A stretch of 60,434 bases of DNA from positions 1 through 60,434 of the forward strand of contig NZ_AP023397.1 of NCBI RefSeq assembly GCF_014466955.1, given 5' to 3'. Shown piece by piece: positions 50,690 through 58,453 of this stretch. The position numbers were made by a program, and so were the translations under genes. The notes beneath the pieces were generated by a model. The model had not been told where the DNA came from, did no database searches, and saw only the letters and a list, made by a program, of their open reading frames with translations. Position 1 is the stretch's first letter. Each line of letters opens with the position of its first letter. Source of the stretch: Nocardia wallacei. GTDB lineage: Bacteria; Actinomycetota; Actinomycetes; Mycobacteriales; Mycobacteriaceae.

Positions 50690-51186
50690 ATTGCGAACCA
50701 ACCTCAGTGACTTGATACCAGCAAACCTCGGCGTGACACCTGTCGATAGTAACCCACGAGCGGAGCAAATCCGAACCAAAAACCGCATGTCAGTGGACAC
50801 AATCCCGGATGCGGAGATGCGCGCCACAGGGCTCGACAGCAAGGCAGCGGCGGTTGGTGCGGCAGACATGCGCCGACTCCAGGAGAAACCACCTCTAGAA
50901 CGCTGCGAGATTCACATGACTTCCGCCACCGACGCGACGCGCCAGCGTCGCCGATTAAACGGACGCCGTAGGCGTTCCTTCGAGGTGGTGGGGGAGGGTG
51001 CGAAGCTGCCCTCCCCCACCGCCGAGCGCGGGCCCACGGATGTGGGACCGGGCCGCCGGAGGCGGCGAACCCGCCAGCCCCCCGGAGGGGGGCGTGGGCG
51101 GAAGGGGGGAGGAACCCCGCCCTGGAAGGGAGGGGCAGGGGTTGGGAAGGAACCCCTTCATGAGTGAAGGGGCAGGGGTTGTTGAT

Positions 51187-51262
51187 GTGTGTATGTGTGA
51201 TGGTCAGGGCATGTGCTTATGGAGCTTGCGGAATACATGTCCTGACCATCACACATACACAC
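51187..51262. repeat. 28-bp inverted repeat (IR1)
   Basis: Left arm 51187-51214 starts GTGTGTATGTGTGATGGTCA and right arm 51235-51262 ends ATCACACATACACAC; 27 of 28 pairs match around a 20-nt loop. Confidence 0.9.
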
Positions 51263-51288
51263 TCTCTTTCTTTTGTCTCTTCATCTCT

Positions 51289-51425
51289 TGTGGGTTCCCG
51301 CTCGCCCCCGCCCCTGGTTTTGAAGACCACCCTTGGTATGCAATCTTTTGCTTTTCGCAGAGCAAGGGTGGTCTTCAAAATCGGAGCGCAGCGGAGAAAG
51401 GGGCGGGGGCGAGCGGGAACCCACA
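51289..51425 (-). repeat. Two-arm hairpin (IR2), fourth large-hairpin copy
   Basis: Outer arms 51289-51314 and 51400-51425 are 26 bp and perfectly complementary (TGTGGGTTCCCGCTCGCCCC start). Inner arms TTTTGAAGACCACCCTTG (51318-51335) and its complement (51363-51380) are 18/18. The inter-arm CCGCTGCGCTCCGATTTTGA (minus strand) resembles the CCGATTTTGACCGG of copies 1-3. Confidence 0.85.
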
Positions 51426-51446
51426 GGTCAGCGCCTTGCGCTGACC
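51426..51446. repeat. 9-bp perfect hairpin with CTT loop
   Basis: GGTCAGCGC pairs with GCGCTGACC around CTT. It abuts the outer arm of IR2. Confidence 0.85.
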
Positions 51447-51469
51447 TTCCGGCACTCACACAGACATGG

Positions 51470-51517
51470 GGTACAGCATGAGGTAGCCGGTGGGGCTGCT
51501 TCACCTCATGCTGTACC
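51470..51517. repeat. 15-bp perfect inverted repeat (IR3)
   Basis: GGTACAGCATGAGGT pairs with ACCTCATGCTGTACC around an 18-nt loop, ending 8 bp before the lsr2 stop. It may also terminate lsr2. Confidence 0.88.
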
Positions 51518-51524
51518 TCACCCT

Positions 51525-51914
51525 CTACCCCACCTCGGGCGTGCTGCTGGCGGCGGGCTTCTTCGACTTGTTCCGGTCTCTGTAGGCGGCTCTAATTTCG
51601 TCGCTGATTTTTCCTCGGGCGGGTACTTCCAAGCCTGCGGAACGAGCCCACTTTCGGATATCGGAATCGGTGGTTCCGCCGGTCTTCGCTCCGCGCTTCG
51701 GCGCATCCGGCTTCACGACGCGGGCCGCCTCCTTGTACCTGGTGAGAAAACCCACTAGTTCCTGCTCGTTGGCGGTCGTGAGTTCCAGTTCATAGGTCAC
51801 GAACTTGTCGGGTGTGCCGATCCCGAACCGCACCGTGCGGCCGCCGTCTTTGGGGATGGGTTCGCCGGTCAGATCGTCGGCCAAGTTCACTACGACTTCT
51901 TTGGTGATCGCCAC
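51525..51914 (-). CDS. lsr2: Lsr2-family nucleoid-associated protein
   Basis: 129 aa from a GTG at 51914 with AGGAGG upstream. N-terminal oligomerisation domain (TVRFGIGTPDKFVTYELELT) and C-terminal AT-hook-like DNA-binding domain with DIRKWARSAGLEVPARGKIS. Lsr2 silences AT-rich foreign DNA. A plasmid copy can act as a stealth protein or control plasmid genes. Confidence 0.9.
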   Translation of the reverse strand: MAITKEVVVNLADDLTGEPIPKDGGRTVRFGIGTPDKFVTYELELTTANEQELVGFLTRYKEAARVVKPDAPKRGAKTGGTTDSDIRKWARSAGLEVPARGKISDEIRAAYRDRNKSKKPAASSTPEVG

Positions 51915-52013
51915 GGATCTGCCTCCTGGATTGTTGCGGTTTGATAGCGCTCTTTCGCCAGCCTAGCGGGCCGTCCGGTGTCCATCTGTGGGTGTTGTGT
52001 TCGGCGCACAGAT

Positions 52014-52997
52014 TCAGGCCGGTGATCGCCACCTGAACCGGCGGAGTCGTGGCCTGGAATGCCCGCCTATGAACCGTGCCAATGATGCGTCAAGATCACG
52101 TGAGACGGCGCGCAACTCGTCGGGGCTGGCAAACCATGATCGTGGTATCTGGCCGATACTGCTGGTGATCGGAGAGCCGATGATCTGTTCCATAGACGTG
52201 AGTGACTTCACGGCGGACTCGGGATCACGAATCAGGATTGGCCATCGGGAGCTGATCGAGAAGGCTCCCATCATGCCGAAGTCCGAGAATGCGGCTACAT
52301 CGAACGTGTGCAGCAAGCGGCGGTACCGGTCGATATCGTCCATCTGATCGAGGTCGGCCGTCGGCGATGTATCGAATAGGCCGGTGTGTAGCCGCACCTC
52401 GGCCAGCACGCACGGAACAGCGAGTGCGGCCAGTGCGGCGACGCGGTGATTTCCATTGGTCTCGACGCGGAACAGAGGTCCCGCAGGCATGTCCCAAGCT
52501 TCGACCTGAATCGCAGGTTCGGCGGCACTGCCGAACAGTTCGGCCAGTCCGTCAGGGTCTCCCTGCTCCATCGCGAGTCGTTCCGCGAACTCGGTGATGC
52601 CGGCCACCGGATTGGCGGGCGTGTACTCCGATCGGCTTGCGCCGGTCTGGCGACGCCGGGCCGCGTGGCTGTTGTCATGTATGAACGAGCGTGTGCCCGG
52701 CAGCTTGAGCAGGATGCGGGCGGGGTTGATCCAAGCTGTGAACGTCTCGGATGTGCCGAGATCGCGTGATGCTCGGGGTAGGTACGGCCGGGGCCGTGCC
52801 GCGTAGTCCTCGATGCGCTGCGTGAGGGTTGCGAGTTCGGGGATCGGCTCGTGCTGAAGATGGGAAGCCAGGAGTTTCAGACCGTCTTGGAACGGGCGGG
52901 CGCTGTCCGCGCGGAGGTATCCCGTTTTGATGAGGCGGGCGGCCGCGGCCGCGTCGGCGGGCTCCCCGATTGTCTCGAACGTCGAACGCTCCGGCAT
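52014..52997 (-). CDS. ParB/Srx-like protein
   Basis: 327 aa from the ATG at 52997. Central FRVETNGNHRVAALAALAVP contains the GNHR box typical of the ParB/sulfiredoxin nucleoside-triphosphate-binding fold. The rest is helical (TLTQRIEDYAARPRPYLP, and FDVAAFSDFGMMG). No clear partner identified. It may bind DNA or nucleotides. Between lsr2 and the DUF2637 gene. Confidence 0.6.
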   Translation of the reverse strand: MPERSTFETIGEPADAAAAARLIKTGYLRADSARPFQDGLKLLASHLQHEPIPELATLTQRIEDYAARPRPYLPRASRDLGTSETFTAWINPARILLKLPGTRSFIHDNSHAARRRQTGASRSEYTPANPVAGITEFAERLAMEQGDPDGLAELFGSAAEPAIQVEAWDMPAGPLFRVETNGNHRVAALAALAVPCVLAEVRLHTGLFDTSPTADLDQMDDIDRYRRLLHTFDVAAFSDFGMMGAFSISSRWPILIRDPESAVKSLTSMEQIIGSPITSSIGQIPRSWFASPDELRAVSRDLDASLARFIGGHSRPRLRRFRWRSPA

Positions 52998-53129
52998 TGG
53001 CCTCTCCCCCGTCCTGTCGCCCGGTGTTGCCCGGCGGTGATCGCGGGCCACTTCGGGCGTGCTTGTTTCGTCGCGGACTGCCGAACCGTGGTGCGTTGTT
53101 CCGCGGTGCTGGGTCCGCTTCCACTGTAG

Positions 53130-53310
53130 GGGGCTTCCGCTGTTCACCTTGTTCACACGAACGGCGGTGAACAGTCGGATCGGTTGTCATGTTCGGCGCC
53201 TTTCACGCGGGCGAAACTCGGGGTACCTCGGTCGGGTGTTCACCGCTCGTGAGTGAACGGGATGAACGCATTGGGTCCGGCCTCGTCGTGTGTTCACTCG
53301 TTCGCTGAAC
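53130..53310. promoter_or_regulatory. Cluster of GTTCAC/GTGAAC sites
   Basis: CTGTTCACC and GGTGAACAG (53139-53174) form an inverted repeat; TGTTCACCG, GAGTGAACGG, GATGAACG and TGTTCACTCGTTCGCTGAACA follow within 150 bp. Similar hexamers recur in the downstream DUF2637 coding region. Probably a regulator or partition-protein binding array. No gene present in 52998-53323. Confidence 0.55.
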
Positions 53311-53323
53311 AGGGGACCGGAAC

Positions 53324-53355
53324 GGGCTGCCGCGCCAACTCCGTTGGCTTGCCTC
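53324..53355. repeat. Dispersed 30-bp hairpin repeat, copy C
   Basis: Core differs by one base (AACTCCGTT). It lies about 100 bp after the DUF2637 stop on the minus strand. Confidence 0.85.
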
Positions 53356-53391
53356 CTGGATCTCGTGGTTGCGTTCGCTGAACACACGCGA

Positions 53392-53428
53392 GGGGCCCTC
53401 GGACAGGCTCCAACTGTCCGAGGGCCCC
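53392..53428. terminator. 15-bp terminator hairpin
   Basis: GGGGCCCTCGGACAG pairs perfectly with CTGTCCGAGGGCCCC around GCTCCAA. After the DUF2637 gene. Confidence 0.9.
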
Positions 53429-53460
53429 GTGTTCGCTTACGCGGAGGGGATGCGGGTTGT

Positions 53461-54531
53461 TCAGTCGTTCTCGGAGTGACGTTCGCGGATGATCAGGTGG
53501 GCCAGGATCGCGCCCATACCGACCACGGCGACGGGGAGGCAGGCAACCATGGTGATGATCCACCAGGGCGCGGCCGTTATGTGGCGGGCTTCCATGAAGT
53601 GATAGGCGATTTGGCCGGCTGCGCCGATGGCGAGGCTGGCGAACGCCGAGACCATGGCGTAGGTGCGGGTCGTGTGCGTCCTGATCCGGCCGGACAGCCA
53701 CACGTAGAGGGCGTAACTCGCGTACGCCTCGACCCCGATTGGCAACGTGATCGCGCTGTTGATTGTGAAGCCGTCGGCGATGCCGGGCAGCGGGTGAACG
53801 ACGCCGAATCCGGTCGCCTCGCCGAGTCCGACCCATCCCGACCAGATGGCGACGAATGCCGGGAAGGCCATCAGCAGAACCGGCCAGGTCGGCAGTCCTC
53901 GGCCGGGCCGGGCCTCCGTTGCTGGGATCGGAGGTTCGGCGTTCACCTGCTCGGTTGCCGCCCCGTCGGCGGTAGTGCCCATATGGCCGCTATCGGTCAT
54001 GTCGGCGGGTGAACGCTCGCCGGGCGCGGCCGGGGCGTTCACTGCGGCAGGCTGCCGCTGTTCGGCCGTTTCGTCAGTGACGTTCACCGGCTCGTGCTGT
54101 TCGGTGGCGTGTTCCCCACTCCCCCGCTCCGGCGTCTCGTCGGCGGCGGCCGGGGCCGGGCCCGCGGCGGGGTCGGTCTGGTCGAGAGTGAACACGTTGG
54201 TGCCTCCTGATGGCTGTTCGGTGCTCTGTTCGCTGTCGTGTTCGGTGTTCACTCCCCCGGTGCTGAACAGTCCGTCGTCCAGGTCGGGCAAGCCGTGTTC
54301 GCGCCGGTACTCTGTGACGACCTTCCACACCGTTGTGCGGCCGACCGTGCGGCCGTGCTGCGCGAGCCATTGGCGGACTTCGGGCCCTGTGGGCTCGATC
54401 CCGGCCGCGTGCATCTGCTCGCAGGCGTACATGGTGGCGTCTCGCTGCTGCTCGCGGCCTCGTAGTGCCGCGCGGTGGAACCGGTCCGTCTCGTCGCCGA
54501 CCAGGTGCTGTGTCGCCGTCATGGCGTTCAC
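53461..54531 (-). CDS. DUF2637-type membrane protein with N-terminal HTH
   Basis: 356 aa from a GTG at 54531 (AGAGGG just upstream; ATG at 54522 is an alternative). N-terminal HTH-like EVRQWLAQHGRTVGRTTVWK. A long Glu/Thr/Pro/Ala-rich linker. C-terminal 150 residues have four or five helices with YVWLSGRIRTHTTRTYAMV, matching DUF2637, the Spd-type spread proteins on actinobacterial plasmids. Possibly linked to intramycelial spread or partition. Confidence 0.75.
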   Translation of the reverse strand: MNAMTATQHLVGDETDRFHRAALRGREQQRDATMYACEQMHAAGIEPTGPEVRQWLAQHGRTVGRTTVWKVVTEYRREHGLPDLDDGLFSTGGVNTEHDSEQSTEQPSGGTNVFTLDQTDPAAGPAPAAADETPERGSGEHATEQHEPVNVTDETAEQRQPAAVNAPAAPGERSPADMTDSGHMGTTADGAATEQVNAEPPIPATEARPGRGLPTWPVLLMAFPAFVAIWSGWVGLGEATGFGVVHPLPGIADGFTINSAITLPIGVEAYASYALYVWLSGRIRTHTTRTYAMVSAFASLAIGAAGQIAYHFMEARHITAAPWWIITMVACLPVAVVGMGAILAHLIIRERHSEND

Positions 54532-54603
54532 CCAACCCTCTCCGCTTCCCCTACTTCCCCTATGGGAGATAGAGCCCGTAGTAACCATTGCGTTGATACT
54601 GTC

Positions 54604-54775
54604 CACTACTGCCCATATGGGCAGTAGTGGCACTAGTGCCACTACCTATTTCGGTTCGAGTAGTGGCAGTAGTGGCGATAGGGCATACCGTATATCCCAT
54701 GGGTGATGGGTGTATACGGCGTGGCCGATTTCGACACCAGATCCATAGTAGCCCTAGTGCCCATATGGGCACTAG
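54604..54775. promoter_or_regulatory. Cluster of perfect palindromes, centromere or operator candidates
   Basis: CACTACTGCCCAT pairs with its complement to make a 26-bp palindrome at 54604-54629; GTAGTGGCACTAGTGCCACTAC is at 54624-54645; the 22-bp palindrome at 54754-54775 is CTAGTGCCCAT plus its complement. All share TAGTG and GCCCATATGGGC cores. Located between a membrane gene and parA, as parS sites often are. Confidence 0.75.
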
Positions 54776-55028
54776 TCCCCCTACATCCGGAATGGTCAAT
54801 AGCGTGTATATATGGCACTATTGCCACTATGGCTAGTAGTGGTGATGCATGTAGCTATGGGCCCTTGTGCCGCTATGGTTAATGGGTGCCTGTAGCGCCG
54901 ATATGGGCAATACCTCTTGTATGGGCAATAGCGCCCATGTGGGCCATGTGGTTGATATGGTTGCGGTAGAAGGGGGCTTCGTCCGGCCGCCTGACCTGCT
55001 GCTTGAACTTCCGAAGGAACGGTGGACT
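54776..55028. promoter_or_regulatory. parA leader with repeated ATATGGGC half-sites
   Basis: GATATGGGCAATA, TATGGGCAATAGCGCCCAT and GGGCCATGTGG occur before the parA ribosome site (AAGGA). No gene called; the frame in front of parA has no ribosome signal. Promoter and centromere sites probably overlap. Confidence 0.5.
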
Positions 55029-55832
55029 ATGACCAGTACGTCTGCGGCGTCATGCCGCATCATCGCGGTAGCGCTGCAAAAAGGGGGAGTGGGGAAGACA
55101 ACGACCACCATCAACCTCGGGGCCGCGCTGGCGGCCATGGGTATGCGAGTGCTCGTTATCGACCTCGACCCGCAGGCCAACGCAACGACGGGCCTCGGTG
55201 TCGAGCTGGACCCGGACGACGCGACCATGTACGAGGTGCTGCATTCGGACCGGGCCGAGCGCGTCAAGCTGGTGGAGGTCATCAAATCGACCGAGTTCGG
55301 GATTGACGTAGCCCCAGCTCACAAGGCTATGAAGAAGCTGGAGCGGGAAGGGCTCGGCAGCGGGGGACAGCTGCGCTTGGCCCGGCAGCTCGACACCCTC
55401 GAGGGCTATGACTATGTGCTGCTCGACTGCCCGCCCGCGCTCGGTGAGCTGACCACGGCCGGGCTGGCGGCCGCCGATGACGTTTTCGCGCCGGTCGGGC
55501 CGGGCCCGGATGAGATCGGCGGTCTGGTGGACCTCGGAAAAACCATCCTTGACGTGCAGGAAGAGTTGAATCCGGACATCGACATCAGGTATCTGGTCGT
55601 CTGCGGGTTCGACGGCCGCAACCAGGTCAGCAAGGACGTGCGCAACCAGTTGCGCGAGGACTGGGGCGCCTGGGAAGACGGCGGCCGGTTCGTGGGCACG
55701 ATCGCCCACACGGTGAAGGTGCCGGAGGCGAAAGGCCGGCGGGTGCCGATCTTCGCGCACGCGCCGACCTCAACCGCTGCCGAAGACTTCCAACTCGTCG
55801 CGAACCGCATCGTGGAAAGGACTCGCCAGTGA
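55029..55832 (+). CDS. parA: ParA-family partition ATPase
   Basis: 267 aa from the ATG at 55029 with GAAGGA upstream. Deviant Walker A KGGVGKTTTTINL, Walker B-like VLVIDLDPQANATTG and the switch LLDCPPALGEL. Partition ATPase that positions the plasmid. Coupled by GTGA to the small partner gene. Confidence 0.93.
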   Translation: MTSTSAASCRIIAVALQKGGVGKTTTTINLGAALAAMGMRVLVIDLDPQANATTGLGVELDPDDATMYEVLHSDRAERVKLVEVIKSTEFGIDVAPAHKAMKKLEREGLGSGGQLRLARQLDTLEGYDYVLLDCPPALGELTTAGLAAADDVFAPVGPGPDEIGGLVDLGKTILDVQEELNPDIDIRYLVVCGFDGRNQVSKDVRNQLREDWGAWEDGGRFVGTIAHTVKVPEAKGRRVPIFAHAPTSTAAEDFQLVANRIVERTRQ

Positions 55833-56293
55833 GCGCGCAGCAGAAACCAGGGCTCGGCAATGTCGGGCCGACTCGTGTTCTCACTCGCGAGGAACGTCGA
55901 GCTGAAGCGGCGCGCGTGCAGCGTGAGCAGGAGGCCGCCGAATCGCCCGCGGCCACCGAATCGCCCGAGAAGGCGGCGGATACCGCCGCTAGCGCCTCTG
56001 GTGGCGCTAGCGCCTCTAGGGGCAGCGGCAAAGCAGCTGGTAAGGGCAAGAAATCGGGGGAGGGGAGCGAGCGTAGCAAGCGGCTGGCCGGTTCCTCGGA
56101 TGTGCTGTTGTCGCTGCCCTCGGATCTCAAGGACCGGATGGAATCGGTGATCGCGTACACCTACCCGCACACCGGAATCAACCAGCAGCAGGCGTTCATC
56201 CGCTGGTCTATCACGAAGTTGTGCGCGGAGCTGGAAGCGCGGTACAACGACGGCGCTCAGTGGCCGGAGATCCCGAAGCGCAAGGCGGTCTGA
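55829..56293 (+). CDS. ParB-like small partition protein
   Basis: 154 aa from a GTG overlapping the parA stop. Residues about 10-90 are disordered, charged and Ala/Ser/Gly-rich. The C-terminal half (SLPSDLKDRMESVIAYTYPH, then NQQQAFIRWSITKLCAEL) fits a small ribbon-helix-helix centromere-binding partner of ParA. It probably binds the TAGTGCCC-type palindromes. Confidence 0.72.
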   Translation: MSAQQKPGLGNVGPTRVLTREERRAEAARVQREQEAAESPAATESPEKAADTAASASGGASASRGSGKAAGKGKKSGEGSERSKRLAGSSDVLLSLPSDLKDRMESVIAYTYPHTGINQQQAFIRWSITKLCAELEARYNDGAQWPEIPKRKAV

Positions 56294-56314
56294 CCAGCGC
56301 TGATGATGCGGCCA

Positions 56315-56354
56315 ATATCGGCGGTAGTGCCCCTATGGGCACTACCGCCGATAT
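56315..56354. terminator. 18-bp perfect inverted repeat with ParB-type core
   Basis: ATATCGGCGGTAGTGCCC pairs with GGGCACTACCGCCGATAT around CTAT. It separates the convergent parB-like and 56359 genes. It also contains the TAGTGCCC/GGGCACTA motif, so it may double as a ParB site. Confidence 0.85.
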
Positions 56355-56358
56355 GCGT

Positions 56359-57114
56359 CTAGGCGTAGATGCTGTCCGGACTGAAGTGCTCCGACACGCT
56401 GTAGAGCAGGCCGTAGCAGGCGTGGATGTCGTCCTTCGCCAGGCCGCCGGGCTGTAGCCACTGGTCGGCGATCTTCGCCCATCCGTCGGGCCCGTGCGCC
56501 TCGTCGGCGTAACTGCTCACGATGGCGGCCAGGTGCTCGGCGACCTCGGTGTAGCGGTCGGGGGAGTCCACCCAACGGCGCAGGACGGCGGCCATCTGGT
56601 CGCGGGCCTCGACGTGGACCCGCTTCGGGTTCGGGCCGGTCGCGCGCATCTCGTCGGGGTTGTGGTCGTTCGGCTTGTACGGCCAGAGATTCAGGCCGTT
56701 GCCGAAAATCCAGACGTGCGGCAGCAGTTCGGATTCCCACGAACCGGGCCGTCCGGCGGTCATCGCGCGGACGGCGAACCGGTAGCCGCTCTGGCGGTAG
56801 GTGTCTCCGGGCTCGCTGGCGCGTTCGCGGATCTCGTGGTGCACCTGTTCCAGCGCGGAGGCCAGGGAGCCGATCGCCTTCCGGCCGGCGGCCGCCAGCG
56901 CGGCGCGCAGCTGCTCGCGGTCCTCGTCCAGTGGCTCAAGCACGGGCCGGACGGGGCCGAACTCGCGCACGATGTCGTCGTATGGCCGGTGTTCCAGGAG
57001 TTTGGTCGTGCTGGTCGGGTCGAATCCGCGGTACAGCCCCTCGGGCCCGCCCTCGCGGTGCCATCCCTGGTTGTGCGAGTCCACCACCCGGTAGGGCTGC
57101 TCGGTGTCGGTCAT
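56359..57114 (-). CDS. Hypothetical protein of the replication region
   Basis: 251 aa from the ATG at 57114 (a GTG at 57144 is an alternative). Contains TDTEQPYRVVDSHNQGWHRE, then PHVWIFGNGLNLWPYKPND. Helical, without membrane segments. Occurs near replication genes on actinobacterial plasmids; role unknown. Confidence 0.6.
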   Translation of the reverse strand: MTDTEQPYRVVDSHNQGWHREGGPEGLYRGFDPTSTTKLLEHRPYDDIVREFGPVRPVLEPLDEDREQLRAALAAAGRKAIGSLASALEQVHHEIRERASEPGDTYRQSGYRFAVRAMTAGRPGSWESELLPHVWIFGNGLNLWPYKPNDHNPDEMRATGPNPKRVHVEARDQMAAVLRRWVDSPDRYTEVAEHLAAIVSSYADEAHGPDGWAKIADQWLQPGGLAKDDIHACYGLLYSVSEHFSPDSIYA

Positions 57115-57243
57115 GCGCTCGATCGTGCCACCGATCGCCGACACGTACCCGCCGATCAGACCCCGGTTCTGGCCGAACGGCGGCCGCGACGATACGGTGA
57201 ACCGGCAGATCCCGCCGGGCCCGACGCAACCGGTAGGGGTCCA

Positions 57244-57277
57244 GGTGGCAAGCCAACGACAGTTGGCGCGGCAGCCC
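57244..57277. repeat. Dispersed 30-bp hairpin repeat, copy D (inverted)
   Basis: Orientation opposite to copies A, B, C and E. The loop is longer (AACTGTCGTT in place of AACTTCGTT) but the stem is kept. It lies at the edge of the replication module. Confidence 0.8.
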
Positions 57278-57312
57278 TGTTCGTCTCGTACGCGGTGACG
57301 AACGAACTCAGC

Positions 57313-57423
57313 TGATTAGGCGGCTTCGAGATGTCCTACCTAATCAAAACCCAAAATCCCTGATCAACTCCCGCGTACCCTGAACTACCGGATTAGGTGG
57401 CTACGGCGTGTCCTACCTAATCA
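57313..57423. promoter_or_regulatory. Origin/repA control region with paired inverted repeats
   Basis: Two copies of GATTAGG-N17-18-CCTAATC (57313-57346 and 57391-57422) with the shared right part CCTACCTAATCA. The sequence CGGCGTGTCCTACCTAATCA (57404-57423) is identical, inverted, to 60221-60240. In pAL5000-type plasmids the origin lies just upstream of repA. Confidence 0.7.
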
Positions 57424-57452
57424 ATCGCGAGTTGGGGGGCAGACTGCTGGCC

Positions 57453-58448
57453 ATGGACACCGAGGTCGATGACTGGACCGACGTAGACACGCTGCCGTTC
57501 GCATTCGAGGAACACTGGTTGCCGCGCCGGCCTCTGGCTGGCACCAGCAAGCACGGCGGCTACTACCGCATGTCCAGGGAAGCGGCGTTGGAGCGTCCGT
57601 ACATCGAGGCCAACCCTCTGGTGATGAAAAGCCTGATCATCACCGATCACGACGGCGGCCGCGCCGATGAGATCGTGGGCCTGGCCGGTCTGCCGCCACC
57701 GAGCTATATCGCGATGAACCCGCACCTGCGCAACGGGCACATCGTGTATGCGCTGGCCACACCGGTGGTGCTCACGAACGCGGCGCACCGGCGGCCGGTC
57801 AACCTGCTGTCCAGGGTCGAATCCGGGCTCAACAACATGTTGGGCGGGGATGTGGCCTACGGGGGCCGCACCACCAAGAATCCGCGGCACCAAGAGCACC
57901 TGCCGCTGTGGGGCCCGGACCACGCGGTGTACTCGCTGAAGGAACTCGCCGATCCGTTGGAACGGCTCGGCGCGCTGCCGAAGTGGGCGGGAGCTCGCGA
58001 GCGCCGCGCCAAGCTCGCGACCACCGACACCGGCCGCAACGTGGAGATTTTCGAGGTCACCCGCAAGTGGAGCTACCCCAAGCGCGGCGACTACACCGAC
58101 CTGGGGCGGTGGGAATCCGCGGTGAGCGATTACGCCTGGGACCGCAATGTCGAGCTGATCGGGTCGTGTTTCACCAAGGGTCCGCTGCTGTTCCCCGAGG
58201 TCCATCAGATCGCGCGGTCCATCTCACGATGGACGTGGCGACACATCCGCCGATCGTTCGCCGAGGAACAGGCTCGACGTGGGAAAATAAGTGCGGAGAA
58301 GGCTGGACCCGAAGAACTCGCCCGGCGTGGTCGCAAGGGCGGGCAGACGATGACCGATAAGCGACGGAAGGCCATCGCCGAGACGAATCGGCGGCGTGGC
58401 TCACGGTTGGATATCGACGCGATCCTTGCGGATGCTTTGGAGGGATAG
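57453..58448 (+). CDS. repA: Replication initiator, pAL5000 RepA / ColE2-Rep type
   Basis: 331 aa from the ATG at 57453, chosen because the GTG at 57408 lies within the repeat. Contains YYRMSREAALERPYIEANPL, then PHLRNGHIVYALATPVVLTN, then HRRPVNLLSRVESGLNNMLG and GRTTKNPRH, hallmarks of the pAL5000 RepA/ColE2 Rep primase-initiator family, with a PriCT-type segment (IARSISRWTWRHI) and a basic C-terminal helix. It primes theta replication. Confidence 0.92.
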   Translation: MDTEVDDWTDVDTLPFAFEEHWLPRRPLAGTSKHGGYYRMSREAALERPYIEANPLVMKSLIITDHDGGRADEIVGLAGLPPPSYIAMNPHLRNGHIVYALATPVVLTNAAHRRPVNLLSRVESGLNNMLGGDVAYGGRTTKNPRHQEHLPLWGPDHAVYSLKELADPLERLGALPKWAGARERRAKLATTDTGRNVEIFEVTRKWSYPKRGDYTDLGRWESAVSDYAWDRNVELIGSCFTKGPLLFPEVHQIARSISRWTWRHIRRSFAEEQARRGKISAEKAGPEELARRGRKGGQTMTDKRRKAIAETNRRRGSRLDIDAILADALEG

Positions 58449-58453
58449 GACAC

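Larger units (their letters stand above)
50690..51524. other. Palindrome-packed non-coding region, candidate oriT
   Basis: No credible gene. It holds, in order, GGTGGGGGAGGG/CCCTCCCCCACC (50987-51020; loop contains GCGAAGC), GCCGCC-GGA-GGCGGC (51052-51066), GCCCCCC-GGA-GGGGGGC (51077-51093), CCCCTTCA/TGAAGGGG (51153-51172), then the large palindromes listed separately. Several loops are C-GNA-G triloops. The region lies between lsr2 and the replication-relaxation operon. Confidence 0.7.

Noticed and set aside
42889..51425. Retron, DGR or group II intron for the hairpin elements
   Set aside because: No reverse transcriptase gene or RT motifs were seen in the window.
51164..51481. ORF in the palindrome region (MKGQGLLMCVCV...)
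   Set aside because: It runs through the inverted repeats, has no ribosome site and unusual composition.
50690..51524. Linear-plasmid telomere
   Set aside because: The palindromes and GNA triloops resemble actinomycete telomeres, but they are internal and the window closes in frame as a circle.
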